DNA of 64,000 nt, taken from positions 1 through 64,000 of the forward strand of contig PHCQ01000012.1 of the NCBI GenBank assembly GCA_002840835.1, written 5' to 3'. The translations under genes and the position numbers were made by a program. The stretch is from Betaproteobacteria bacterium HGW-Betaproteobacteria-16. Lineage in GTDB: Bacteria; Pseudomonadota; Gammaproteobacteria; Burkholderiales; Burkholderiaceae_C. Position 1 is the first letter of the stretch, and the number at the start of each line of letters is the position of its first letter. Of this stretch, positions 8,359 through 17,285 are shown piece by piece. Under the pieces are notes generated by a model. It was not told the DNA's origin and made no database searches. It saw only the letters and a program-made list of their open reading frames with translations.

Positions 8359-8985
8359 TCAGCGACCCATGGTGATGGTCAGCGTGTTGTTTGCACCGCC
8401 GGCGGCACATGCAGTGTTCACGGCAGCAGGATCACTACGTGCACCAGGCGCCTTCGTAGTGGTGGCGCCAACATCGACACGCAAGGCAACGTCATCGAGA
8501 CTGGTCGCGATGATGGCGCATGCACCTTCCGGGATACCAGGGTTGGCGAAGACTAGCGAGTCGCCTGCAGTAGCCACGGTCCCGACCGCAACAGTGACCT
8601 GTGCGCCCCACTGGTTCAATACGACAGGTGATGCGGCAGTTCCACCCACGTTCGAGCGTGGGAAGATGCCCTGGCCAACCAATACAGGAAGGGCACTATT
8701 GGCAGCCGTAAATGCGCCCACTCGAGAGCCATATGCGACCACGTTTGCTTTGAGATCGCTGAGCGTGGTGACTTCGTTCGAAGCCTTCGATTGATCAAAG
8801 TATCGAGGGCCGTAGATGATGGCAACGATCACAAAAATGGTCGACACCGTGATAAAAAAGGCCATCAAGGGGAGGCTCATCCCTAGCTGCCTTTTTCCAC
8901 GAATGCTCTTGATGTAGCTGCCGTTTGGTTGAGGAACAGCGCGGCTGAGAGAAGTTTCGGGTTTGATAGTGGTGATTGCATTCAT
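8359..8985 (-). CDS. pilS: PilS-like major type IV pilin
   Basis: A 208-residue prepilin with a long 35-residue leader ending KRQLG, then MSLPLMAFFITVSTIFVIVAII as N-terminal helix and a C-terminal region with two cysteines near the end, typical of a pilin disulfide loop. GGAG lies 6 nt before the ATG. The order R-S-V matches the IncI pil operon. The +5 glutamate of classical pilins is absent. No prepilin peptidase gene (PilU) is in the window, so processing may use a host PilD. Confidence 0.8.
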   Translation of the reverse strand: MNAITTIKPETSLSRAVPQPNGSYIKSIRGKRQLGMSLPLMAFFITVSTIFVIVAIIYGPRYFDQSKASNEVTTLSDLKANVVAYGSRVGAFTAANSALPVLVGQGIFPRSNVGGTAASPVVLNQWGAQVTVAVGTVATAGDSLVFANPGIPEGACAIIATSLDDVALRVDVGATTTKAPGARSDPAAVNTACAAGGANNTLTITMGR

Positions 8986-9044
8986 GGTTGCTCCAGGTGA
9001 AAGTTTGAGATTGAAAGAGACGGGATAAGGGCTGTTGCAATGGT

Positions 9045-10118
9045 CTACAGCGCCATTCCTAGGTTTCGGGTGAGTGATTCGGTTGCATCCTGCATTCCGA
9101 TGACGACAACAGCCGTCGTGTAGAGGAATGCAGCTCCGACAATCGTCATGAAGATCAGGCTTGAGGTGTCGGCCTGCTTTTTCACAGCTGTGACAATCAG
9201 CCGAAGTGAATTCGTTCCCACGTACCGCAGGGTTGCGCCGAACGAGCGATTCGTGGCAGCGTCCTCAACACGATCCATGATCTGACGAGAAAAAAAACCT
9301 GTGCGAAGGGCTTTGATACCTTCTTCTCCCGCAGCGTCGAGCTTTCGAATGATTCGTGCAATCTGCCAAGCCATGTACGGAGTGGATGACTGCTGCATCA
9401 TCACAAGAGACTCCCTCACCGTGCGGCCTGACTCCACCAAGGCGGCGAGAACGCTCAAAAAGCTACTCGCCTGCTGACCACGGTAGATCGACCATGGTGG
9501 GAACCTATCCGCCCATGTGCGCGTCCGGCCAATCCAGCGATTGAGCGTGGCGTAGTACAAAACCACCAACCCGCCAAGCGTGCTCAGCCACATCCAATGC
9601 GTGCCAAGCCAGAGTTGCGCATCAATGCAAAGGTGCGTCCAGGTTGGCCAGTGCTTGATGGGCACGCCACGTAGGATGTCGGGCCACATCATCAAGCCGA
9701 AGCCCACACTCAGCGCCAGTAAGCTCAACACCCCGATCGCGGGCTGAGCCATTGCAGCGGCAACGCTGCTGCGCATGCTTTCGCCTGCTTGGATGTTTCT
9801 CACCACCAACTGCAGTGCCTGGCGGAGATCACCACGAACTTCACCCGATTGGAGAATCATCGCTTCATCCACTGGCACGAATGGCTTTAGCGCCTCATGG
9901 AGACTGCGACCAGCCTCAAGCTTTCGATGGATGTAGTGCAGAGCGGGTGCACGAGAATCTCTGCGTTCCCGATCACGAGCCGCCCACTGTCCAAAGATCT
10001 GATCAAGCTTCTCAACGTTTGCGGCGCCCGAGTTGTCCAACTTGTCGATCAGCGACTCGTAAAGTTCAAGCCGGGTGTTTCGAAAGCTGACAGCTGCAAA
10101 CCAAAGCGATAGGTTCAT
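9045..10118 (-). CDS. pilR: PilR, GspF-type inner-membrane assembly platform
   Basis: A 357-residue polytopic protein of the GspF/PilC superfamily, the inner-membrane platform on which the pilus is built. Two GspF repeats (about residues 25-135 and 200-320) are separated by a transmembrane pair, and a third membrane helix ends the protein (FLYTTAVVVIGMQ). Its start overlaps the pilQ stop by 4 nt (ATGA), indicating translational coupling. Confidence 0.85.
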   Translation of the reverse strand: MNLSLWFAAVSFRNTRLELYESLIDKLDNSGAANVEKLDQIFGQWAARDRERRDSRAPALHYIHRKLEAGRSLHEALKPFVPVDEAMILQSGEVRGDLRQALQLVVRNIQAGESMRSSVAAAMAQPAIGVLSLLALSVGFGLMMWPDILRGVPIKHWPTWTHLCIDAQLWLGTHWMWLSTLGGLVVLYYATLNRWIGRTRTWADRFPPWSIYRGQQASSFLSVLAALVESGRTVRESLVMMQQSSTPYMAWQIARIIRKLDAAGEEGIKALRTGFFSRQIMDRVEDAATNRSFGATLRYVGTNSLRLIVTAVKKQADTSSLIFMTIVGAAFLYTTAVVVIGMQDATESLTRNLGMAL

Positions 10119-11971
10119 GCCATGCTCCGAATCGATGTTGCGATGGCCTTCTGCCCTCTGACCTCGTAGGCCTCAATGGGCTCGAACTCCGCCTCGACAT
10201 CCTTCAAGCTCACGACACCTTGAGAGACCAACCAGATTGCGTGCTCGAATGCTGTCTTTCCCAGCATGTCGGATTCACCATACCCAGCGACTCGCTGAGC
10301 ACGCCACAGTTGGTCCAAGCCTGGCCAGTCCCTGCGTGCGATGCATGAGCGCATCTCCGCTGTTGGCAGCAAGACCTCCACGGCAACCGTCACACCTTGC
10401 GTTCCGTTCCCCTTAAGGCCGGTAACGTCGGGTTGACAATGGCTACAACCTTCGGGGTTGGCGACAAACATGCTCCCAGGATCGAGATCGAACTTTGATC
10501 GAAGGAGCGCCTGCTTCCGCGCAGAGAGTCCATGCTCGGGGTGATTGGCAGGAAGCTTGCAATGGTGGCAAAGCTTCGGAAGCAAGCGCTGGTACAAGCT
10601 GGCTGATAGGAATTTGCTGCCCGCAAGAGTGTCCGGTGGCATACGAATCTCCCCCCCGCAAAGACGAGAGAGCCCATCAACACAACCTTCGCCGTGTGCC
10701 GTTGTGTAGCACCGGTGGCCTGTCTGGGTGAACTCTGCCGTCATCCGACCGGTTTCGTAGTCGCGCACTTCGCCCACCATGAGCGCGTCAGGATCCATTC
10801 GCATGAGGTCGCGAAGCAGCGAGGTGAACTTTTGCTGAATGACAGCACTTTCCAGGTTCACATCGACAGGAAGCGAAAACTGAACGATCCCAGGCATCAC
10901 ATATTCAGCCGGGTTTTCAGCGGTGTAAACCTTCATCGATGAGGGATCGGTGACCTTCACCATGAAGGTGCGCAGCGTCGTTGACTTCCCAGAACCCGTC
11001 GATCCAAAGATGATGATCAGCCCATAGTTACGCTCGACCGCAGGCGTGATCAGTTCAATGTGGCTCTTGCTGTATCCCAGCTGCTTCAGATCTGGAATCG
11101 ATTCGATCTTCGGGTCGCTCTCGAGCATCCGCATCACCCCGGCGTAGCCCGTGATGTACGGGCGGCCGTTGAATCGCCCCTCCCACTGCACGCCCTGGAC
11201 CAGCTGCTGTGTCATGAATGCGCTCTCTGTCTCCGAAGAGAACTGCTCGCGCGTGTTTGTGCTTGCCTTGACACGCTTACCGAACGCGGCAGCAATCGCG
11301 TCCACGATCAATTGATCGCGATTCGTTCGCCAGTGCTTGATCTTTCCGTATATCCGCAGCTGGATATTCGCAGAGCGGGACGCCTTATCAGTAGTGATGT
11401 GAATGTCAGAAGCTTTGGCCTGAATCGCTGCTCTGACCATGTCGTCATAGACCGCCAGATGTCGATCTTCAAGAGCGAGACCAATTGAACTGCTCAGACG
11501 TTCGTTCAACGCCCCCATTGCAACCTTGCTGACGTGCAGTTCACACACCACTTGAAAATGCCAGACCTCTTCGATCTTTGTCTTCACGGTCTTGGAATGC
11601 GAAGAGGCCAGTGCTTCTTCAGTGCCGACCAAGGCGACATCGCCGCAGCCCAAATTGAGAACCGCAAGTTCCGCCTGGAGGTTGGAGGCCACCAACCCCA
11701 CCAGATGTCCAGCCCATGGCCGTTTGAGCGCCTTTGAAATTCCAGCGAGACTCGAAGCTGCCGCAGGGGCAGACGGAGGAGCTTGATGCTCAGTGCCGTT
11801 CGCAGCCTTCTGCATCAAATCAGTTTCCACATCCACCGTACTCGGGGCCTGTTCAGTTTCGGGCGACCCCCTGCGTTGGCGCACTCTGGGAGGGGTAGAA
11901 GGAGGCAGACTCTCAGAGAAAGTCGATGCTCCGGTCCCAGAATCTCGATAGCGAGTGAACAGACCCTTCAT
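10115..11971 (-). CDS. pilQ: PilQ, GspE-type pilus assembly ATPase
   Basis: A 618-residue secretion ATPase of the GspE/PilB class powering pilus extension at the inner face of the cytoplasmic membrane. Walker A is GSTGSGKS near residue 325; Asp box and Walker B lie around MVGEVRD; the His box is TTAHGEG. A zinc site is suggested by CHHCKLP and CSHC. The first 150 residues are a low-complexity, Pro/Ser-rich extension plus an N-terminal domain. It overlaps pilR by 4 nt and follows pilP. Confidence 0.9.
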   Translation of the reverse strand: MKGLFTRYRDSGTGASTFSESLPPSTPPRVRQRRGSPETEQAPSTVDVETDLMQKAANGTEHQAPPSAPAAASSLAGISKALKRPWAGHLVGLVASNLQAELAVLNLGCGDVALVGTEEALASSHSKTVKTKIEEVWHFQVVCELHVSKVAMGALNERLSSSIGLALEDRHLAVYDDMVRAAIQAKASDIHITTDKASRSANIQLRIYGKIKHWRTNRDQLIVDAIAAAFGKRVKASTNTREQFSSETESAFMTQQLVQGVQWEGRFNGRPYITGYAGVMRMLESDPKIESIPDLKQLGYSKSHIELITPAVERNYGLIIIFGSTGSGKSTTLRTFMVKVTDPSSMKVYTAENPAEYVMPGIVQFSLPVDVNLESAVIQQKFTSLLRDLMRMDPDALMVGEVRDYETGRMTAEFTQTGHRCYTTAHGEGCVDGLSRLCGGEIRMPPDTLAGSKFLSASLYQRLLPKLCHHCKLPANHPEHGLSARKQALLRSKFDLDPGSMFVANPEGCSHCQPDVTGLKGNGTQGVTVAVEVLLPTAEMRSCIARRDWPGLDQLWRAQRVAGYGESDMLGKTAFEHAIWLVSQGVVSLKDVEAEFEPIEAYEVRGQKAIATSIRSMA

Positions 11972-11974
11972 GGT

Positions 11975-12460
11975 TCAACCCCTGGGTGCCACGAATCGAG
12001 TGGTGCACTCACTGACAACCTTGCTCCCTTTGGTCGGGCGGACCGATTCGCAGCGTTCGAATGTGACGCCGTTTGCGGTGACGGCGTTGATCCGCCATTC
12101 CCCGAACTGCTCGCCCTTTCCAAGCTCCATGCCGTTCCCAAGGCGCACGCGAAGTGCTTCATTGCTGCTGCCGTAGACCGCGGTAACGACTGGGGTGGGA
12201 GGGGTGATCTTCATCGGAGGCAGAGGCGGCAAGATTGCGCCAACCCCAGGGGCAGGCGCAGGGGTCGAGTCGCTTGTCTCTTGCTTGGCGTCGCGCAATT
12301 CCTTCTTGAGCTTCTCGACAAGCACCTCGCGCGAAAGATCGGTGATCTCCCCGATGGTTGCCTTGGACTTCACTGCGTCACCTGGTGCCGATTGAGCAAC
12401 TGATGAGACGCAGTAGGTGACGGACAGGAGGCCGATGGCAAAGAGCCTAGTCGCGGACAT
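11975..12460 (-). CDS. pilP: PilP-like periplasmic pilus biogenesis protein
   Basis: A 161-residue exported protein. The ATG at 12460 is preferred over upstream starts because a signal peptide follows (cleavage near VAQSAPG) and the frame overlaps the pilO end by 14 nt. A short coiled segment (residues 45-65), a Pro-rich stretch and a C-terminal beta domain (VYGSSNEALRVRLGNGMELGKGE) match PilP of IncI-type pili, which links inner-membrane proteins to the secretin. Its stop lies 3 nt before the pilQ start. Confidence 0.75.
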   Translation of the reverse strand: MSATRLFAIGLLSVTYCVSSVAQSAPGDAVKSKATIGEITDLSREVLVEKLKKELRDAKQETSDSTPAPAPGVGAILPPLPPMKITPPTPVVTAVYGSSNEALRVRLGNGMELGKGEQFGEWRINAVTANGVTFERCESVRPTKGSKVVSECTTRFVAPRG

Positions 12461-13751
12461 GGAGGATTCCTTTCGTTTTGAATGTGATTTCATGGCCCTT
12501 GACATCGATCTGGATGTCTCCGTCCAGTGCGAGTTGATCGCCAAGGTACGAAGCGAGCAGAGGACTATTGGGGTCGCTGTCCGCATACCACCAAGGTTGG
12601 TTGTTGATGTTGAGTTCCACCGCCCGGATGGCCTGCGGCATCCGTCTTAGCTTGTGCATTTCTGGACCGCCGTCCAGTTCGACAGGAACGGCGCGCATCT
12701 TCGGCTCGGAAACGTCGGCTCTCCATCCACCCACCGCCAGGAATTGCCAAAGCGCCACGTTCTGATCACGCCACTCACGGAGCACTGGCCACTCGACACG
12801 ATTGAGCAATCTCGATGGCAGGTTCACTGGAAAGCTGTGCACAACTTCGGTCTGGCTGATCGCGGTGATAGGCCCCCAATCCGGCGAAGCTGCTGCGCGA
12901 AAGTCCTCGATCGTTCCGCCTTCGTCCGCAATACGCCGCCAAGCAACGGAGCAGGCGGACTGGGAGCAATTCAAGCGCCCCAGTTCCCATCCCGCCTGCA
13001 CAGTAGGGAATTCGCGAAGCGCCTCGCGGAGTGTTGCAATAGCCTCAGCGAGCGGCGTCACTGGCTTGAGCAGATACTGCTCAATCGACTGCAAGTAGAG
13101 CTGCTCCGGCGTGCGAGAGGCCTCGAGCTGCGCCTGACGAGCGAGACGCTTTGCCTCCATCGAGCTCGATATCCATGTGTACGAACCAGCACCAACCGCG
13201 ACTGCCAGTACGGTCAGTAGTGCCGCACGAGCAAACTTCCCAGAGGAAAGCCTTTTCAGCGTACTCGCTGATGCTCCGCCACCCTTGATAAGGGCGTCGA
13301 GGTCGAGTTCGTGATCAATATTGCCAATGTGATCGCCGCTGCCGTACACATCGAAGGGCTGCTTTGCCTTCGCAGCAAAAACGTTCCTCTCACCCGCGAC
13401 GTCACCCTCCGGAACCAGCTTGTCGATTTCCACCACGCCTCGTAGCAGCCCGACGACAACGACTGTGCTTTCATGATCAGGGTTTGCGGAGGGAATTTCG
13501 ATGAGCAGCAGAGCTGTTTTTCCCCGAAGGCTCGGGTGTCGGCCCGCCAGGGCCGCCAAACTCACCACCCCCCTGGACTCTCCGTTGGTTCGGCCGAAAA
13601 CAGTTTCACCGTTGATCGAATACGAAACACCAGCGGTTTGGCCAGCATCCCGCCATGCACCAATTTGTTTGTGCTTGTTTTCGTAGGGATCGAGGATGCT
13701 CCAGACCAATGAGCTGGCCAGAGTCACCCTTTTGTGCTGGATCGTGTGCAT
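12447..13751 (-). CDS. pilO: PilO-like inner-membrane pilus assembly protein
   Basis: A 434-residue protein with one transmembrane helix near residues 180-200 (ALLTVLAVAVGAGSYTWI), a cytoplasmic actin-like N-terminal part and a periplasmic C-terminal half. Length, topology and place between pilN and pilP match PilO of IncI and PFGI-type thin pili. The N-terminal region corresponds functionally to a PilM/PilN scaffold fused to the membrane anchor. It starts 10 nt after pilN ends. Confidence 0.75.
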   Translation of the reverse strand: MHTIQHKRVTLASSLVWSILDPYENKHKQIGAWRDAGQTAGVSYSINGETVFGRTNGESRGVVSLAALAGRHPSLRGKTALLLIEIPSANPDHESTVVVVGLLRGVVEIDKLVPEGDVAGERNVFAAKAKQPFDVYGSGDHIGNIDHELDLDALIKGGGASASTLKRLSSGKFARAALLTVLAVAVGAGSYTWISSSMEAKRLARQAQLEASRTPEQLYLQSIEQYLLKPVTPLAEAIATLREALREFPTVQAGWELGRLNCSQSACSVAWRRIADEGGTIEDFRAAASPDWGPITAISQTEVVHSFPVNLPSRLLNRVEWPVLREWRDQNVALWQFLAVGGWRADVSEPKMRAVPVELDGGPEMHKLRRMPQAIRAVELNINNQPWWYADSDPNSPLLASYLGDQLALDGDIQIDVKGHEITFKTKGILHVRD

Positions 13752-13761
13752 CTGGTCTTCC

Positions 13762-15504
13762 TCAGAGGCCCATGACGCGAGGTGTCACCATGAGGATGCT
13801 GGTTACGTTGGATCGCTGCGCGATCGTTGAGGCACCAGTCACAGCTTGACGGTCTTTTGAACTCCAGTTCTCGGCGGCATTACTAACAATCACCAACGTT
13901 TCGTTGTTGCGCATGCGAATGTTCTGGCTGTTTTTCTTCCGCTGCAGCACGGGCGTGTTGATCTGTTGAAAGGTGGCTCCAGTCCCAGCGGATTGGGAAT
14001 TGAGTTCAATCAGGCTGCTTCTGGTGGAGAACATCTGCAGCGTGATACGGGAGTCGTCCCCCACCGTAGGGACCACCGTGATGTTCTCGCCGTAGGTAAC
14101 GAGACCTGGAACAAGACCGGGAACCCCAGCCCCTCCATCCAGCGCTCCACCTGAAGCAGGCTTCGTTTCCGCCAGATATGCCCGGTCGATCACGTCCTGC
14201 AGCCGCCCAGGCGTGCGGTTCGTGGTGACGATGGTTCTCGTGGTGTCAGCCACAACCTTCCCAATGCCGTTCAGGGCCTGCAGCGCGGCCTGCGACCCCT
14301 GGAAATAGCCTTGACGCTGGAAGTTCACGGTCATCGTGCCAGAAGCAGGATTGGCCAGCGAACCTGGCACTGTGGTGTTGATCGAGTAGTTCGGAACGGG
14401 GTTAGCCCCCGTGATCAGATCACCCGCAGCACCCAGTCCCGCGTTGACATCAAGACCTGCATCGAGGAAGCGGTTGTAGACGATGGCAACGTCAAGCCCA
14501 ACGCTGGATTCGCCAGTGCGTTCGACAAGGATCTCTCGCATCTCGATCCTGATCTGCCGATTGAGCAGGTCGTTCTCGCTATCGATGTACTTTCCAACTT
14601 GCTCAACCTTGGCCTTTGTGTCAGTGACGACAATTGCCCCGGATGCTTGGTTCACGTGGACCTTTCCGGAATCCGAGAGCATCGACCGGATTGCATCTTC
14701 AATCCCCTGCCACGGACTGAGCTGGGCGTCCACGCTTGCAGTAGACGTCGACGCAAACGTCCCTGCTGTATCTGATGAGCCACCGCTACCGGAGCCACCT
14801 GAACTGACATCGTCACGGTAGGCCAGAGTGCCTGGCGAGACGGCCAATTGGAAACGGCGCGTCATCATCCTGTAGATGTTGATTTCGCCGTTCGCGTATT
14901 CCCAGTTCACATCCATGATGGAGCCAATGGTGTTCAGGTAGTCCGCCAGATCCCCTTTGAAGCTCAGTGGTAGGCGCCCCGTACTCGCGGGCGTAATCTG
15001 CGAGAAATCTTCCGCAGCTGGCAGCTGACCAGGAAGTGGCATCGGAGAAGCCAAAGGGCTCGGCTCGGTTTCGGAAGGCATGGAGACGCTTTGCTGGATG
15101 CCGTCGGAGCCATTGAACGCATCGGGGTTGATTCGCACAGCAATTCCGGTTGCCGTCCGAATGTTTCTCCCCACGTCGATCAAAGTGCCACGGCCGTTTC
15201 CAAAGCTCATCGTGATATTGCGAACGTGCGGAGGCAGGCTGACCGAATGGCTAATGGGAATCGGCTTGGAACCGAGGAAGTTTCCGGCCATCTTCCTGAG
15301 TCCTGGCACCGGTGCGACCTGATCAGGGAGCTTCGTTTCAACCAGGCTCTGCTTGATCTCGACATGCCGCGCCTCGGCTTTCTTTTCCACTTCGAATGTG
15401 GTCACAGCACAACCAGAGAGCACCAGCGCAGCGACGGCCGCTACAGGACTCACGCGGAAGGTAGAACGAGAAATGGTTGCGGTGCGATCGATGGAACAAG
15501 TCAT
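13762..15504 (-). CDS. pilN: PilN, lipoprotein secretin of the thin pilus
   Basis: A 580-residue outer-membrane secretin. The signal peptide ends in a lipobox (LVLSGC, Cys32). N-terminal domains (about 140-330) include a short secretin/TonB-like domain and an N0/N1 region, followed by a Gly/Ser linker and the secretin core (about 330-575) with VPTVGDDSRITLQMFSTRS and the C-terminal TPVLQRKKNSQNIRMRNNETLVI typical of secretins. It forms the outer-membrane pore for the pilus. Confidence 0.88.
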   Translation of the reverse strand: MTCSIDRTATISRSTFRVSPVAAVAALVLSGCAVTTFEVEKKAEARHVEIKQSLVETKLPDQVAPVPGLRKMAGNFLGSKPIPISHSVSLPPHVRNITMSFGNGRGTLIDVGRNIRTATGIAVRINPDAFNGSDGIQQSVSMPSETEPSPLASPMPLPGQLPAAEDFSQITPASTGRLPLSFKGDLADYLNTIGSIMDVNWEYANGEINIYRMMTRRFQLAVSPGTLAYRDDVSSGGSGSGGSSDTAGTFASTSTASVDAQLSPWQGIEDAIRSMLSDSGKVHVNQASGAIVVTDTKAKVEQVGKYIDSENDLLNRQIRIEMREILVERTGESSVGLDVAIVYNRFLDAGLDVNAGLGAAGDLITGANPVPNYSINTTVPGSLANPASGTMTVNFQRQGYFQGSQAALQALNGIGKVVADTTRTIVTTNRTPGRLQDVIDRAYLAETKPASGGALDGGAGVPGLVPGLVTYGENITVVPTVGDDSRITLQMFSTRSSLIELNSQSAGTGATFQQINTPVLQRKKNSQNIRMRNNETLVIVSNAAENWSSKDRQAVTGASTIAQRSNVTSILMVTPRVMGL

Positions 15505-15524
15505 TTATGGGCTCCTGTATGGGA

Positions 15525-15992
15525 TCAGCGGTCGCAGGTCTGGGTGACGTGCAGGATTCGGGTGGCATTCGTGTACTGGCACCCGTGCAGCGGATATGAG
15601 CCGCTAGCGGTGTCTTTCAACAACTCGCCAAGAGCCGACCAAAAGTCTCCTGTGTAGGAAACAGCCACGGCTGGCAAGTCCGCATTGGCCTCGTACACAA
15701 GATTCACATTGGCTTCCGCAGCCCAACGGAGCAAAGCGCGGGACAGGGTGCCGTCCGTAGGGGTGACTTCCCACGTCTTTGCAGGAACGGCAGCAGCGGC
15801 TGGTGTGACGATTGCGGCAGCGCTCCCAGGGGAAGTTGCCGGAGGTGCCCCAAAGGGCAGGGGCGTGTCAACACGATAAGCCTGGGCCTTGATTTCGATG
15901 GCCTGTGATTGAGCGACGCTGGCTGAAAGGACCAAGGCGCCAAGGCATACACAACGGACGCCAACCGTCACAAGATTGATTCGAGAGATCAT
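15525..15992 (-). CDS. TcpQ-domain protein (PilM/PilL-like)
   Basis: A 155-residue exported protein with a signal peptide (cleavage near VAQSQA) and a C-terminal TcpQ-like domain of about residues 72-150 (KTWEVTPTDGTLSRALLRWAAEANVNLVYE). TcpQ-type domains help target secretins. The same domain is at the C terminus of the next upstream gene, so the module is duplicated in tandem. It occupies the pilM slot of the IncI order L-M-N. Start and upstream stop overlap by 4 nt. Confidence 0.7.
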   Translation of the reverse strand: MISRINLVTVGVRCVCLGALVLSASVAQSQAIEIKAQAYRVDTPLPFGAPPATSPGSAAAIVTPAAAAVPAKTWEVTPTDGTLSRALLRWAAEANVNLVYEANADLPAVAVSYTGDFWSALGELLKDTASGSYPLHGCQYTNATRILHVTQTCDR

Positions 15993-17281
15993 TTTTCTTC
16001 CTCGGAAAGAACCAAAACGTTGTTCTGGTAGGCCACAGCCTTGATTGAGAACCCGGCCTGCTTGGCCTGGGAGACGACGTAGTCAGCTGCTTGGAGGAAG
16101 CCGGCACGCTCGAAGGAAGCGTCCCCGTGAATCTTGACCTCCGGGACTTGTTGGATCACCACACGCCAACCGTTCTCATCACCCCATCGCTTGAGCATGT
16201 TGGCCACGGTCCCGTCAGAAGCACGAACTTCCCACTGCTTCTGCGCGGCCGGCGCCGCTGCAGCTGCAGCTGCAGGTGATGTCATCGTTCGCGCCCGATC
16301 AAGAGCTGCAACAGCTTGCGACGGTGACAGCTGCCCCGTTTGGAGCTGAGCAACAATTGCCTGTACCTGAGCTGCAGGTGCCGTTGCGCTGTAGTTGGTA
16401 GGAGCCTTCGAAGCTACCGTTGGTCCATCGACATGTGCCACCAGTGCAACTCCGATCACCACCCCGCCCGTTCCTCCCGCCCTCGGCTGCGCCGACTCCT
16501 GGTAGATGATCTTTTCCACAGGGACTCCAGCCTGTGCAAGGATGCGGCCAACTGCTCTTGCGCGTTGACTTGCCACACCCTCGCCATACGCCGCGTCGTC
16601 GATACCGGTCACCACGATGCGATTCGCGGAACTGAACCGCAGCGCGAAGGAGCGAGCAATGCGCGTGCCCTGTGGACCGAGAGTCGAAGCTCCGGACACG
16701 AACGGAACGGTCACCTCATCAGACAGCTTTGGCGGTGCAGTCCACTCAGCCAGATCACCCATGATCGGTGTGGCATAGCTGTTGACATGCAATGCAACTG
16801 GTTGTGATGGAGCGACCATCTCTGGAGGAATGCCTTGGATCTGCGCAGACGCTGCAAGCAATCGCTGCATCGATGCTGGTGGAGCGTCAAGACTGGCAGG
16901 AGCAGCATCTTGTGTGGGGACCGAAGTTGATCTGCCTTCGCCCAGGTACGACACTCGCCCGACGCCATAGCCGAGCCTGAGAATGAACGCCCCGGACACT
17001 GACGTCACTCGAACGTACGGCCCCTCGAGTTCGGGCACCATCAAGATTGGGCCTGAAGGGGACTCTGCAAGAATCGCTGGCACCGGCTCGCCCGAGCGGA
17101 ACTGGAAGTAGGTTGACTTCCCATCGTCAAACACTTGGGCTGGGCGTACCCGCTGGTCCCCAGTAGTCTGGTAGGAGAAGTCATAGCTTCCTACGCGATC
17201 TGGCGACGATCCTTGAACCGCGGTGAGCGAAAGGACAGCACCGAGGAACACGGGAATGGTCGGCTTGAGAGTGAGTTTCAT
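15989..17281 (-). CDS. pilL: PilL-like fusion: TrbG/VirB9-like, OmpA-like and TcpQ domains
   Basis: A 430-residue exported protein with three recognisable parts. Residues 30-125 resemble the C-terminal domain of TrbG/VirB9 (GDQRVRPAQVFDDGKSTYFQFR; compare GDAPFRPSSVFDDGKFTWIRM in the trbG gene two places upstream). Residues about 190-285 look OmpA-like (peptidoglycan binding; VVTGIDDAAYGEGVASQRARAV). Residues 345-425 are a TcpQ-like domain. The gene sits at the junction of trb and pil operons, 4 nt after trbI, and may physically link the conjugation core to the pilus secretin. The start has a signal-like helix. Confidence 0.7.
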   Translation of the reverse strand: MKLTLKPTIPVFLGAVLSLTAVQGSSPDRVGSYDFSYQTTGDQRVRPAQVFDDGKSTYFQFRSGEPVPAILAESPSGPILMVPELEGPYVRVTSVSGAFILRLGYGVGRVSYLGEGRSTSVPTQDAAPASLDAPPASMQRLLAASAQIQGIPPEMVAPSQPVALHVNSYATPIMGDLAEWTAPPKLSDEVTVPFVSGASTLGPQGTRIARSFALRFSSANRIVVTGIDDAAYGEGVASQRARAVGRILAQAGVPVEKIIYQESAQPRAGGTGGVVIGVALVAHVDGPTVASKAPTNYSATAPAAQVQAIVAQLQTGQLSPSQAVAALDRARTMTSPAAAAAAAPAAQKQWEVRASDGTVANMLKRWGDENGWRVVIQQVPEVKIHGDASFERAGFLQAADYVVSQAKQAGFSIKAVAYQNNVLVLSEEEK

Positions 17282-17285
17282 ATGC

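Noticed and set aside
12654..13220. Long plus-strand frames antisense to pilO, pilL and traD regions
   Set aside because: They are shadows of well-supported genes with clear domains on the minus strand.
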